64,000 nt of DNA from Algoriphagus aestuariicola. GTDB lineage: Bacteria; Bacteroidota; Bacteroidia; Cytophagales; Cyclobacteriaceae. The notes under the pieces were generated by a model, which saw only the letters and a list, made by a program, of their open reading frames with translations, made no database searches and was not told the DNA's origin. Location: NCBI RefSeq assembly GCF_017254835.1, contig NZ_JAFKCW010000004.1:525266-589265 (forward strand). Direction: 5' to 3'. Shown here one piece after another: positions 51,740 through 59,554 of this stretch. The translations under genes and the position numbers were made by a program. How positions within the stretch are numbered: position 1 is the stretch's first letter; each line of letters begins with the position of its first letter.

Positions 51740-53998
51740 TTAGTCTATGATTCTGAGCTTGGCAAAGCTAAGCAATAATGTTTTCTCGCCAAAATGCTCA
51801 AATTGAATGGTTGCTTTTTTGTTAAGTCCTTCTGTCTCAATTTTTTGTACTTTCCCATAGCCGAATTTTGGGTGCTCGACCAGCTGTTCGGCTTGGAGAT
51901 TGTTGGTGTTGCTGGGCTTAAAATCCGGGGAAGGGGTGTGGATCTTCAGCTGGATCGGCTGTCGGGATTCTGGCTGCCGTTTTAGGCCTACAAACCCTGT
52001 ACTACCTGGCAAACCTTCCTTACGAAGCGCCCCAGGCATCTCCTTGGATGCCATCCTTTTGTTTACTTTGATCCTACTCGGATCCACCTCTTCCAAAAAC
52101 CTGCTCGGCTCACAGTTGAGCAAGCGCCCGAACCGATAACGAGACAAGGCGTAGGACAAGTATAATTTTTCCATCGCCCTTGTTGCGGCCACATAAAACA
52201 ACCTCCGTTCTTCCTCCAGATCGTCACGACTCTGCATCATCATCTGGGAAGGGAAAAGATCCTCCTCCATGCCGACCACAAAGACCTGCTTAAACTCCAG
52301 TCCCTTCGAAGCGTGTATGGTCATGAGCGTGATGGCGTCAGTCTTGTCCTTGTCTTGGTCATTGTCGGTCAGCAGGGCGATTTCCTGGAGGAATGAGCCC
52401 AGACTTTTGTCTTCATTTTCTGGATTGTCCACATATTCCTTGATCGCGTTGAGCAATTCCTGGACGTTTTCGTAGCGGTTGAGCCCCTCGATGGTTTTGT
52501 CCTCATAGAGCTCACGGAGGAGTCCGCTTTGCTTGGCGATGAAGTTGGCGGCTTCATAGGCATCTTTTCGCTCTGCCTCGATCTGGAAGGCTTTGATGGT
52601 AGTGGCAAAGTCATCCAATGCACTTCCGGCACGGCCGCCTAGAAAACTGTGGGCATTTTGGACGACTTCCCAAAGTGGAATGTCGTGCTCATAGGCGGAG
52701 ACGAGGATTTTTTCGACGGAAGTGTCCCCAATTCCCCGCTTAGGATAGTTGATGATGCGCTTGAAGGCCTCTTCGTCCACGGGGTTTACCGTGAAACGGA
52801 GGTAGGCCATGAGATCCTTTATTTCCTTTCTTTGGTAGAAGGAAAGTCCGCCGACAATCTTGTAGGTGAGGTTCATCTTGCGCAAGGCCTCTTCCATCGC
52901 CCGAGACTGGGAGTTGGTCCGGTAGAGGATGGCGAAGTCGCTGTTGTTGAGTTTTTTATTGTTTTTTTCCTCGAAGATGATGTTGGCCACGATGCGACCT
53001 TCCTCATTGTCTGATGCGGCCTTGACGAGTTCGATAAGTTCCCCATCCGGATTGGAAGTCCAAACCAACTTCTTCAGCTGGGCCTTGTTCTTGTCGATGA
53101 TGGAGTTGGCTGCTTCCACGATGGTTTTGGTGGATCGGTAATTTTGCTCCAATTTGACGACAAAGAGGTCTGGATAATCCTTTTCGAAGTTGAGGATGTT
53201 TTGGATATCCGCTCCACGAAACGCGTAGATACTTTGGGCGTCGTCGCCTACCACGCAGATGTTTTGGTGAACAGAAGCTAGCTTTTTGGTGATGAGGTAT
53301 TGGGAAATATTGGTGTCCTGAAACTCGTCCACCATCACATATTTGAAGCGCTGCTGGTATTTGTTCAATACGTCCAGATGATCACGAAAAAGCACATTGG
53401 TATTGAATAGCAGGTCGTCAAAGTCCATTGCCCCGGCTTTGAATAGACGGTCTTGGTATTTTTGATAGAGCTCGCCCATCCGTGGTTTCATGGCGGACTC
53501 GTCGTCAGCTTTGACATAGGGATCTGCCTGATAGGCCTGCCAAGAAATCAGGCGGTTTTTGGCGCCGGAAATTCGGGAGAGTACCACGCCAGGTTTGTAG
53601 ACTTTGTCGTCGAGTCGCATCTCTTTGACGAGCGTGCGGATCAGGGACTTGGAGTCGTCGTTGTCGTAGATGGTGAAGTTGGAAGGATATCCGATTTTCT
53701 CGGATTCAACTCTCAGGATCTTTGCAAAGATGGAGTGAAAGGTCCCCATCCAAGTATTTCTCGCCTCCAATCCTACCAATGTTTCGATGCGGTGCTTCAT
53801 CTCGGCAGCCGCTTTGTTGGTAAAAGTCAGGGAGAGGATATTGAAGGGATCGATTCCCTTGGCGTAGATCAGGTGTGCGATCCTATAGGTCAGTACCCGG
53901 GTTTTGCCCGAACCGGCGCCCGCAATGATCATTACCGGTCCATCGGTATGCTGTACCGCCTGTAGCTGGGGGGGATTCAGTTCCTTGAGGTAATCCAT
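51740..53998 (-). CDS. uvrD: UvrD/PcrA-type ATP-dependent DNA helicase
   Basis: Superfamily 1A 3'-5' helicase of 752 residues acting in nucleotide excision repair, mismatch repair and clearing proteins from DNA. LNPPQLQAVQHTDGP is the Q-motif region, AGAGSGKTR (near 26-34) is Walker A, and FTNKAAAEMKHR is motif Ia. VDEFQDTN is motif II, GDDAQSIYAFRGA motif III, EQNYRST motif IV, LMTIHASKGLEF motif V and EERRLFYVAATRAMEKLYL motif VI. The C-terminal domain (EHPKFGYGKVQKIE) is the Tudor-like PcrA tail. The gene stands alone, 65 bases upstream of DUF4290 on the same strand. Confidence 0.96.
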   Translation of the reverse strand: MDYLKELNPPQLQAVQHTDGPVMIIAGAGSGKTRVLTYRIAHLIYAKGIDPFNILSLTFTNKAAAEMKHRIETLVGLEARNTWMGTFHSIFAKILRVESEKIGYPSNFTIYDNDDSKSLIRTLVKEMRLDDKVYKPGVVLSRISGAKNRLISWQAYQADPYVKADDESAMKPRMGELYQKYQDRLFKAGAMDFDDLLFNTNVLFRDHLDVLNKYQQRFKYVMVDEFQDTNISQYLITKKLASVHQNICVVGDDAQSIYAFRGADIQNILNFEKDYPDLFVVKLEQNYRSTKTIVEAANSIIDKNKAQLKKLVWTSNPDGELIELVKAASDNEEGRIVANIIFEEKNNKKLNNSDFAILYRTNSQSRAMEEALRKMNLTYKIVGGLSFYQRKEIKDLMAYLRFTVNPVDEEAFKRIINYPKRGIGDTSVEKILVSAYEHDIPLWEVVQNAHSFLGGRAGSALDDFATTIKAFQIEAERKDAYEAANFIAKQSGLLRELYEDKTIEGLNRYENVQELLNAIKEYVDNPENEDKSLGSFLQEIALLTDNDQDKDKTDAITLMTIHASKGLEFKQVFVVGMEEDLFPSQMMMQSRDDLEEERRLFYVAATRAMEKLYLSYALSRYRFGRLLNCEPSRFLEEVDPSRIKVNKRMASKEMPGALRKEGLPGSTGFVGLKRQPESRQPIQLKIHTPSPDFKPSNTNNLQAEQLVEHPKFGYGKVQKIETEGLNKKATIQFEHFGEKTLLLSFAKLRIID

Positions 53999-54211
53999 TT
54001 TTTAGTATCAAGTAGTTAGACTCAGGTGTCAAGATTTTAGGGTCTGGCGGCAAGAGTCAAGAAGCAAGAACCAGCGAGTCGAGAATGCTGGTGTGATTGT
54101 ATCAAGATTTTAGAATTATGATTTGCGAGCGCATCAACAGGGGTAAAGGCCAAACGTATTAAGGCCTTCGGCTAATTCATTTACCGGCTTCCCAAGCGCA
54201 ACTATTGAATC

Positions 54212-55051
54212 CTACAACTTCCATCGCTTATGGCTCCAGAGATAAAGATCAGGTTGGTTTTTTATGTTTTCCTCCAGCCTTCTGCAAAATTCATCCGTGA
54301 TGCTATGCGGAAGATGGGAGTCATAGGGAGGTTCGGCGAATTTGGCAAATTCAAACCTGTAATGACCCCGTTTCACTTTTGTCATGGTGCCGAAGAAAAC
54401 AGGAAGCTGCATTTTTTTTGCCATAAATTCTCCACCTTCGAAGAAATAGGCAGGTCGGTTTAGAAACTCCCGCTGGTAGCGGTTTTCCGAACCCGGAGGA
54501 CGCTGGTCAGCAGCCAAATGTACTATTCTTGGCTGGCTTCGCATCGTGATCATACTCTTTCGAAAAGCTTTTTTCTCCGTCATCACCCCGCCAAAATGGG
54601 TCCGGATATGGAGCATCAACTGATTGAAAAAGGGATTGTTTACCTTCAGATATACTGTTTCTGCAGTGACCTTGGTGTTTAAGGCGACGCCTAGGATCGC
54701 CATTTCCCAGTTAAATACGTGGCCTGCCATCATTAGGGCGCTTTTTCCCTTTTGGACTTCCTCATCGATGATTTCCTGATTGACCACGTGAAACCTTCGA
54801 CGAAGCTCTTCCTCTGAGATAGTCAGCATCTTGATTGTTTCTGCAAAAAAGGCGTCGGTAAAATTTCTGTAGAACCGGTTTCGGATCTTTTTTCGCTCCT
54901 CCGCGGTTTTGTCTGGAAAGGCAAATCTGACGTTTTCGTCGATGACCTTTTTACGGTAGCTGATCACATAGCGTGCGACCAGGTAGATCAAATCTGAAAT
55001 CAGATATAAAACCGGCAGGGGCAAGTAGGACAACAGCCTAAAGAAAAACAT
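54212..55051 (-). CDS. Lysophospholipid acyltransferase, LpxL/HtrB-like (lipid A type)
   Basis: An inner-membrane acyltransferase of 279 residues that adds an acyl chain to lipid A or a related lipid. The N-terminus has a membrane segment (LPLPVLYLISDLIYLVARYV). NVRFAFPDKTAEERKKI is typical of the LpxL/HtrB group. The HxxxxD/E catalytic motif is AGHVFNWEMAI, with His near residue 110 and Glu five residues on. ADQRPPGSE and EGGEFMAKKMQLPVFFG are the later blocks, and the C-terminus is LYLWSHKRWK. It is divergent from the ECF sigma gene, with a palindrome right at its start codon. Confidence 0.93.
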   Translation of the reverse strand: MFFFRLLSYLPLPVLYLISDLIYLVARYVISYRKKVIDENVRFAFPDKTAEERKKIRNRFYRNFTDAFFAETIKMLTISEEELRRRFHVVNQEIIDEEVQKGKSALMMAGHVFNWEMAILGVALNTKVTAETVYLKVNNPFFNQLMLHIRTHFGGVMTEKKAFRKSMITMRSQPRIVHLAADQRPPGSENRYQREFLNRPAYFFEGGEFMAKKMQLPVFFGTMTKVKRGHYRFEFAKFAEPPYDSHLPHSITDEFCRRLEENIKNQPDLYLWSHKRWKL

Positions 55052-55053
55052 AG

Positions 55054-55069
55054 CAATTACCTGTAATTG
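55054..55069. promoter_or_regulatory. Operator-like palindrome between the acyltransferase and ECF sigma genes
   Basis: CAATTAC-CT-GTAATTG is a perfect 16-base inverted repeat next to the acyltransferase start. The half-site CAATTAC recurs at 55138-55144 and 55161-55167, before the sigma start codon. No regulator can be named. Confidence 0.4.
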
Positions 55070-55181
55070 GGGGAGTTTTGCTCCGGGTATGGAGCCATAT
55101 CAGCAACAAAATAAATTAATTAAGCCGACTTTCGGTTCAATTACTGGTTATAAATTGAGCCAATTACTACTTTTGAAGCTT

Positions 55182-55781
55182 ATGTCTGAAGTACAGCGAA
55201 GGAAATATTCTCAGGAAGAGAAAACGGCCATCTTCGATGGGGAATTTATGCCGCACATAGATTCCATGTACAATTTTGCCTTTAGGCTCACCTTTGACGA
55301 GGATGATGCCAAGGATCTCGTGCAGGACACTTACATGAAGGCTTTTCGTTTCATCAACTCCTTTGAGCAGGGGACGAATGCGAAAGCCTGGCTTTTTCGG
55401 ATCCTGAAAAACAGCTTTATAAACGAGTACCGCAAGAAAAGTAAACAGCCTGCGAAAGTAGATTACCAGGAAGTTGAAACTTTCTACAACTCTGATGATG
55501 TTGACTACCAAAGCACTACCGATCTGCGGGCGGAATCCGTCAAGGACATGCTCGGGGATGAGATCTCCAATGCCCTCAATGCGCTGGCGGTAGATTTCCG
55601 TACGGTGATCATTCTGGCAGATCTGGAAGGGTTCACCTACGAGGAAATGGCAAAGATTCTCGATATTCCAATCGGGACTGTGAGGTCCAGGCTGCATCGC
55701 GCCAGGAATCTGTTGAAAGATCAATTGAAAGAATATGCCCAGTCGATGGGATATAACACTGACGAAGAAGAGGAGGATTAA
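55182..55781 (+). CDS. ECF-family RNA polymerase sigma factor
   Basis: A sigma-70 family ECF factor of 199 residues from the ATG giving MSEVQRRKYSQEE; an in-frame ATG 93 bases upstream would add a tail of odd composition over the operator region. Region 2 is MYNFAFRLTFDEDDAKDLVQDTYMKAFRF (in part), with NAKAWLFRILKNSFINEYRKK completing it. Region 4 is ALAVDFRTVIILADLEGFTY, EEMAKILDIPIGTVRSRLHRARNLL, a clear helix-turn-helix. The tail is acidic (TDEEEED). It is followed after 11 bases by a small cysteine-bearing protein, the likely anti-sigma. The regulon is unknown. Confidence 0.95.
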   Translation: MSEVQRRKYSQEEKTAIFDGEFMPHIDSMYNFAFRLTFDEDDAKDLVQDTYMKAFRFINSFEQGTNAKAWLFRILKNSFINEYRKKSKQPAKVDYQEVETFYNSDDVDYQSTTDLRAESVKDMLGDEISNALNALAVDFRTVIILADLEGFTYEEMAKILDIPIGTVRSRLHRARNLLKDQLKEYAQSMGYNTDEEEED

Positions 55782-55792
55782 AATGATTACTC

Positions 55793-56065
55793 ATGGAAAT
55801 TAACAATCAAGCATCCGGAGAGCGAAAGCTTCAGTGCGATGATGTGAACAGGTGTTTTCAGCTGCTCGAGAGTATTCTCGACGGAGAGATGGGGGAAAAT
55901 GGCAAGGAAGTCCTCAAGGAAAAACTGGCCAAGTGCCAGCCTTGTTTCGAACACTTCCATCTGGAACAGGCAATCCGCGACGTGCTGAAAAACAAGTGCA
56001 CCAAGCAACCCGTCCCCAATGAACTGGCCGACTCTATCCGGCAGATGATCAAGGAAAGCAAATGA
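55793..56065 (+). CDS. Putative anti-sigma factor (short, cysteine-bearing)
   Basis: A 90-residue soluble protein directly after the ECF gene. It has the outline of the zinc-finger anti-sigma domain: an early Cys (LQCDDVNRC), a helix with LLESILDGEMGE, then LAKCQPCFEHF giving the C-x-x-C pair, and a helical tail QAIRDVLKNKC. The His that normally precedes the pair (H-x-x-x-C-x-x-C) is Lys here, so zinc binding, if any, must use another ligand. There is no transmembrane helix, so it would hold the sigma factor in the cytoplasm. It overlaps gmk by four bases. Confidence 0.8.
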   Translation: MEINNQASGERKLQCDDVNRCFQLLESILDGEMGENGKEVLKEKLAKCQPCFEHFHLEQAIRDVLKNKCTKQPVPNELADSIRQMIKESK

Positions 56066-56640
56066 GCCAAACCCAAGGAAAGGCGATTATTTTCTCTGCT
56101 CCCTCCGGCTCAGGAAAAACTTCCCTAGTCATACATCTCATCCAACACGTTCCCAATTTGGGATTTTCCATTTCGGCCTGCACCCGGGACAAAAGAGGAA
56201 GACACGAAGTGCACGGGAGAGATTATTATTTTTTGAGCATCGAAGAGTTCAAGAAAAAGATCGATGAAGATGCATTTGTAGAGTGGGAGGAAGTGTATGC
56301 GGGAAATTTTTACGGCACCCTCAAAGAAGAGGTACAAAGAATCTGGGATACTGGCAAGGCGGTCATTTTTGACGTGGACGTCAAGGGCGGACTGGCTTTG
56401 AAAAAGTACTTTGGCCCCCAGGCCTTGGCGATTTTCGTCAAAGTACCCTCCATGGAAGTGCTGGAATCCAGGCTCAACGACCGGGGGACGGAGACTGCGG
56501 AGTCACTCTCCAGGAGACTTTACAAAGCCAAGTTTGAGATGACCTTTGAGCCCCAGTTTGACAAGACCATCCTCAATGATGATTTTGAACGCTCTTCCAG
56601 GGAGGCTGTTAGTATGGTTTCTGAGTTTTTGGCCGGATAG
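56062..56640 (+). CDS. gmk: Guanylate kinase
   Basis: Phosphorylates GMP to GDP with ATP in the cytoplasm, a required step for GTP and dGTP supply. The P-loop is SAPSGSGKTSLV near residues 11-22. GMP-binding residues are in SACTRDKRGRHEVHGRDYYF, where the usual TTR is CTR, and in VEWEEVYAGNFYGT. FDVDVKGGLALKKYF is the Walker B region, and RLNDRGTETAESLSRRL is the lid. Length 192 is normal. It is co-translated with the anti-sigma gene (ATGA overlap) and nadD begins 2 bases after its stop. Confidence 0.97.
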   Translation: MSQTQGKAIIFSAPSGSGKTSLVIHLIQHVPNLGFSISACTRDKRGRHEVHGRDYYFLSIEEFKKKIDEDAFVEWEEVYAGNFYGTLKEEVQRIWDTGKAVIFDVDVKGGLALKKYFGPQALAIFVKVPSMEVLESRLNDRGTETAESLSRRLYKAKFEMTFEPQFDKTILNDDFERSSREAVSMVSEFLAG

Positions 56641-56642
56641 CC

Positions 56643-57209
56643 ATGAAGGTGGGGCTGTATTTCGGGAGCTTCAATCCCATCCACGTAGGACACCTGATCA
56701 TAGCCAACACGCTCTACGACCGCACGGATTTGGATGAGGTGTGGTTTGTGGTCAGTCCCCAAAATCCCTTTAAGAAGCAGCAATCTCTGATCCATGAGTT
56801 TGATCGATTGCGGATGGTGGAGTTGGCGATAGCCGATCATTTCCACTTTCGGGCCAGCGATTTGGAATTCCGCATGCCCAAGCCCAGCTACACCATCGAC
56901 ACGCTCACCTACCTCAGTGAGCAATATCCCCAGCACCGGTTTTGTCTTTTTTTGGGTTCGGACAATCTGGCCCATTTCCACAAATGGAAAAACCACCAAG
57001 CCATATTGGATCATTACGAAATCTTTGTTTATCCCCGGCCTGGAGAGACGAAAGCCTTTGATCATCCCCAAGTCAAAACCATCGATGCCCCCCTGCTGGA
57101 TATCTCTGCGACGTTTATCCGTAAGTCCATCCAAGAAGGATATTCTGTCAAATATCTCCTGCCAGACAAGGTAGAGGAGTATATTTTGGATAAGAAGCTG
57201 TATCAATAA
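56643..57209 (+). CDS. nadD: Nicotinate-nucleotide adenylyltransferase
   Basis: Transfers AMP to nicotinate mononucleotide in NAD synthesis. The nucleotidyltransferase motif GSFNPIHVGHL holds the HxGH signature at residues 9-19. The second motif ISATFIRKSIQEG replaces the usual ISSTxIR. FVVSPQNPFKKQQ and FLFLGSDNLAHFHKWKN (as CLFLGSDNLAHFHKW) are the substrate-binding blocks. At 188 residues it is of normal length. It is the last gene of the sigma-anti-sigma-gmk-nadD run and a hairpin with a T run follows. Confidence 0.96.
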   Translation: MKVGLYFGSFNPIHVGHLIIANTLYDRTDLDEVWFVVSPQNPFKKQQSLIHEFDRLRMVELAIADHFHFRASDLEFRMPKPSYTIDTLTYLSEQYPQHRFCLFLGSDNLAHFHKWKNHQAILDHYEIFVYPRPGETKAFDHPQVKTIDAPLLDISATFIRKSIQEGYSVKYLLPDKVEEYILDKKLYQ

Positions 57210-57305
57210 ACTTTCGTGAAAATGGGTAATTCACCCACCGCTATGAAAATCGTTAGTCAACTGCCAGTTGCTAATCGGCGGACAATTGAGACTTCGGAAA
57301 GAAAA

Positions 57306-57333
57306 CCCCCGAGACTCCTCCTGGGGATTTTTT
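57306..57333. terminator. Hairpin with T run, terminator of nadD and possibly of the convergent PorT-like gene
   Basis: CCCC pairs with GGGG, and inner bases can extend the stem; six T follow on the plus strand and four on the minus strand. It lies between convergent stop codons. Confidence 0.55.
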
Positions 57334-57349
57334 GTTGATGTTTTGGAAT

Positions 57350-57937
57350 TTAAAAAGACTTTCCGACCGTGAGCTTGAAGCCTCTGTTATATGCCGTATC
57401 AGCAATCTCGCTGATGTTGGATACCCCATGCTCATAGGTGGTCTGTACATGCAGTCCCGCGTTCAATTCTACTCCAAATCCTATCACTCCGGCAAAGTCG
57501 AAACCTTTGTAAAGATCCGCCACGTCCTTGCCGTTGACGGTAACCTTGTTTCCGTTTTCTTCCAAAACAATAGCTGGAGAAACCAAAAAGGAGGGTTGCA
57601 CTCCCGCAAGTCCATAAAATCTTTCGCCGAAGCGATAGTTGAGCAAAAGGGGGAGGTCCAGATATCCGTTTCTAACGACCGCTGATACCCCTCCGTCAGA
57701 ACCGTTGGCCCCTTTGTTTGCATATTGCAATCCAGACTCAAAACTCAGTGATTCAGAGATGGCAAAAGACGCGAATCCGCCGATGTGGAATCCAACTCGA
57801 AACTTGGCTCCTACGCTACCATCGTCACCTCCCAAGGTGGTGAAGCTGGGCCCGCCTCTCAGACCAAATGTGACATCTTGTGCAAACAGTGGCAAAGTCA
57901 AGAAAAAAGCCAATAGGAAAAAGACTGATTTGTTCAT
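57350..57937 (-). CDS. PorT/outer-membrane beta-barrel-domain protein
   Basis: A secreted eight-strand barrel-like protein of 195 residues. The signal peptide is FFLLAFFLTLPLFAQ. It begins with the family pattern VTFGLRGGPSFTTLGG, and FRVGFHIGGFASFAISESLSFESGLQYANKG (in part) is the repeated strand-turn-strand of PorT-like proteins. Later blocks are YLDLPLLLNYRFGERFYGLAG and GVELNAGLHVQTTYEHG, and the protein ends with a terminal aromatic (VGKSF). Members sit in the outer membrane and have no enzymatic motif. It is a single gene and has no link to the neighbouring nadD operon. Confidence 0.88.
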   Translation of the reverse strand: MNKSVFFLLAFFLTLPLFAQDVTFGLRGGPSFTTLGGDDGSVGAKFRVGFHIGGFASFAISESLSFESGLQYANKGANGSDGGVSAVVRNGYLDLPLLLNYRFGERFYGLAGVQPSFLVSPAIVLEENGNKVTVNGKDVADLYKGFDFAGVIGFGVELNAGLHVQTTYEHGVSNISEIADTAYNRGFKLTVGKSF

Positions 57938-58038
57938 AGTGGTTAGATTGGGAATATTAAAGTTTTAGAATATTACGGGAAAAAATGAAAACTCCAAACT
58001 ATTCTTTTCATGCAATTGACGAGCTCTTATTAAAAAGC

Positions 58039-58070
58039 AAAAGCCCCGAATTTTCAGATTCGAGGCTTTT
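58039..58070 (-). terminator. Terminator of the haloperoxidase-like gene
   Basis: A 13-base stem with one mismatch (AAAAGCCCCGAAT with ATTCGAGGCTTTT, 6-base loop) sits 8 bases after the stop; the minus strand continues T-rich. Confidence 0.75.
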
Positions 58071-58077
58071 CTAAATT

Positions 58078-59427
58078 CTAGTCTTTCAATGCAACCTGTT
58101 TCGGCTTGGTGGAGATCTTTTGCCAAATCAACTGACCAACCTGCTTACCCTGTACGATCCCTTCCGTGATCGCGGGCATGTAGTGGATGCCTCCATAAAA
58201 TCTGCTGATTGCAGCTTCTTCATACATCTTCGTAAATCCATCAAACTCCCGGATCGGCAGCCCATAAGCTACCTCGGAGCTGTCCACGATGTGCATTTCG
58301 TCTCCGAACAGCTGTGTTAGCGTATAGGCCGCAGCCGTAGATGCAACGCTGTGTCCGCTGGTATGCTCTGGAAAAGGTGGAGTCTGCAGCAGCGGTACCC
58401 ACTCTTCATCTATATATTGATTGATGTAAGTCTCCGGGCGGATAAGTTTGGAGCGGTATTTTTCGTCCCAGCAAGAGATAAATGCTTCATTCAGTGACAC
58501 GGCTGTGAGCGCGTAGGCCTCTACGGTACCTTTCCAATCCCTACCCGCGGCCTTGCTGGCAATGGAGGCTATGCTCATCCAGTGACCACCTGGGGTGATT
58601 TTTTTCTCGGCAAACATGACGTGGCCTTTCACATTCATCTTGTAGGGATTGCAGTCCCAAAACATGGCAATGTCCTTTTGGTCATCCGTCATGTTGATTT
58701 TTGCATCATAAACCTCTTTGGCCACTTTGTAAAACTCGGAAGATGGATCTGATGAAAAGACCGGAGGCGCGCCTGCCTTGAACTGGGCTGCTGAGTCCAG
58801 CGCAAAGGTGCGAATCTTGTTCCAGTGAGGTTCTACCGCTTCCATGTAAGCTGGAGGGGTGGGCTGCCAGGTGTTGGGCTGGTTGACCACCGTATACTTG
58901 GGGAAGGAGCGACTTTGGTGGTAGTTGTCCTTTTTGGAGTAGTCCTTCACCTTTTCTGCGACTTCCTGTCCAAACATGACGGAAGCTTCAAACACATCCT
59001 CTGGTATTCCTTTTTCCATCAGCTCGGCAAAGTCCTTGTCCCGCTGTGTGTGCATCATATCCTCGGAAAAGATCAAGGCAGTCCCCATGTGGTAGTAGGC
59101 AGCCAATGCAGCCAATGGAGGGTAGACATTTTCAGGGATAGTCAAGTTCAAAGGCTCGGAGCCGTTGAGCTGACCTAGGAGGGGAGCATAGTGGGCAGGG
59201 TCACTGGCCGCTGCCACTTCGTATGCCGCCAAAGAAGCATAGGAATAGATCCTGGCTGCCACAGGTGGGGAGAAGATGTCGTGGATGATTACTTCGGTGA
59301 TGCGGGTTTGGGCCCGATGAAAGTAGTGTCCATCGCTGATAAGTTGGGAATAATCCGTTTTTTTCTGGCATGCGGAAAACGCGCCGAGCAGCACCAGAAT
59401 TAGGAAAGGTAATCGTAAAGAACTCAT
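58078..59427 (-). CDS. Vanadium-dependent haloperoxidase/PAP2-superfamily lipoprotein
   Basis: A lipoprotein (lipobox SAC, Cys20) of 449 residues with an acid-phosphatase/vanadium-haloperoxidase helical core. The vanadate- or phosphate-binding blocks are present in order: KLIRPETY near residue 327, PFPEHTSGHS near 357 and SRFYGGIHY near 410. All eight expected ligand positions (Lys, Arg, Ser-Gly-His, Arg, His) appear. It could be a haloperoxidase or a phosphatase; the sequence alone does not decide. It lies 127 bases downstream of two VCBS-UnbV genes on the same strand, an arrangement I have seen repeatedly in Bacteroidota. Confidence 0.87.
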   Translation of the reverse strand: MSSLRLPFLILVLLGAFSACQKKTDYSQLISDGHYFHRAQTRITEVIIHDIFSPPVAARIYSYASLAAYEVAAASDPAHYAPLLGQLNGSEPLNLTIPENVYPPLAALAAYYHMGTALIFSEDMMHTQRDKDFAELMEKGIPEDVFEASVMFGQEVAEKVKDYSKKDNYHQSRSFPKYTVVNQPNTWQPTPPAYMEAVEPHWNKIRTFALDSAAQFKAGAPPVFSSDPSSEFYKVAKEVYDAKINMTDDQKDIAMFWDCNPYKMNVKGHVMFAEKKITPGGHWMSIASIASKAAGRDWKGTVEAYALTAVSLNEAFISCWDEKYRSKLIRPETYINQYIDEEWVPLLQTPPFPEHTSGHSVASTAAAYTLTQLFGDEMHIVDSSEVAYGLPIREFDGFTKMYEEAAISRFYGGIHYMPAITEGIVQGKQVGQLIWQKISTKPKQVALKD

Positions 59428-59554
59428 AGTGGGTTTTTCATTTTTAAGTTGACGATAGATTCCCCTGACGGGGTCGATTGGGTTTTATCAACTTACATGA
59501 GAATTCAAAGCTAAGTATAAGGCATTCAATCCCAAATGATTTTGCTCAAGTTTT

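Noticed and set aside
54029-54113. Repeated TCAAGATTTTAG words in the gap after the helicase start
   Set aside because: Two 12-base copies in AT-rich DNA with no further structure; too little to call an element.
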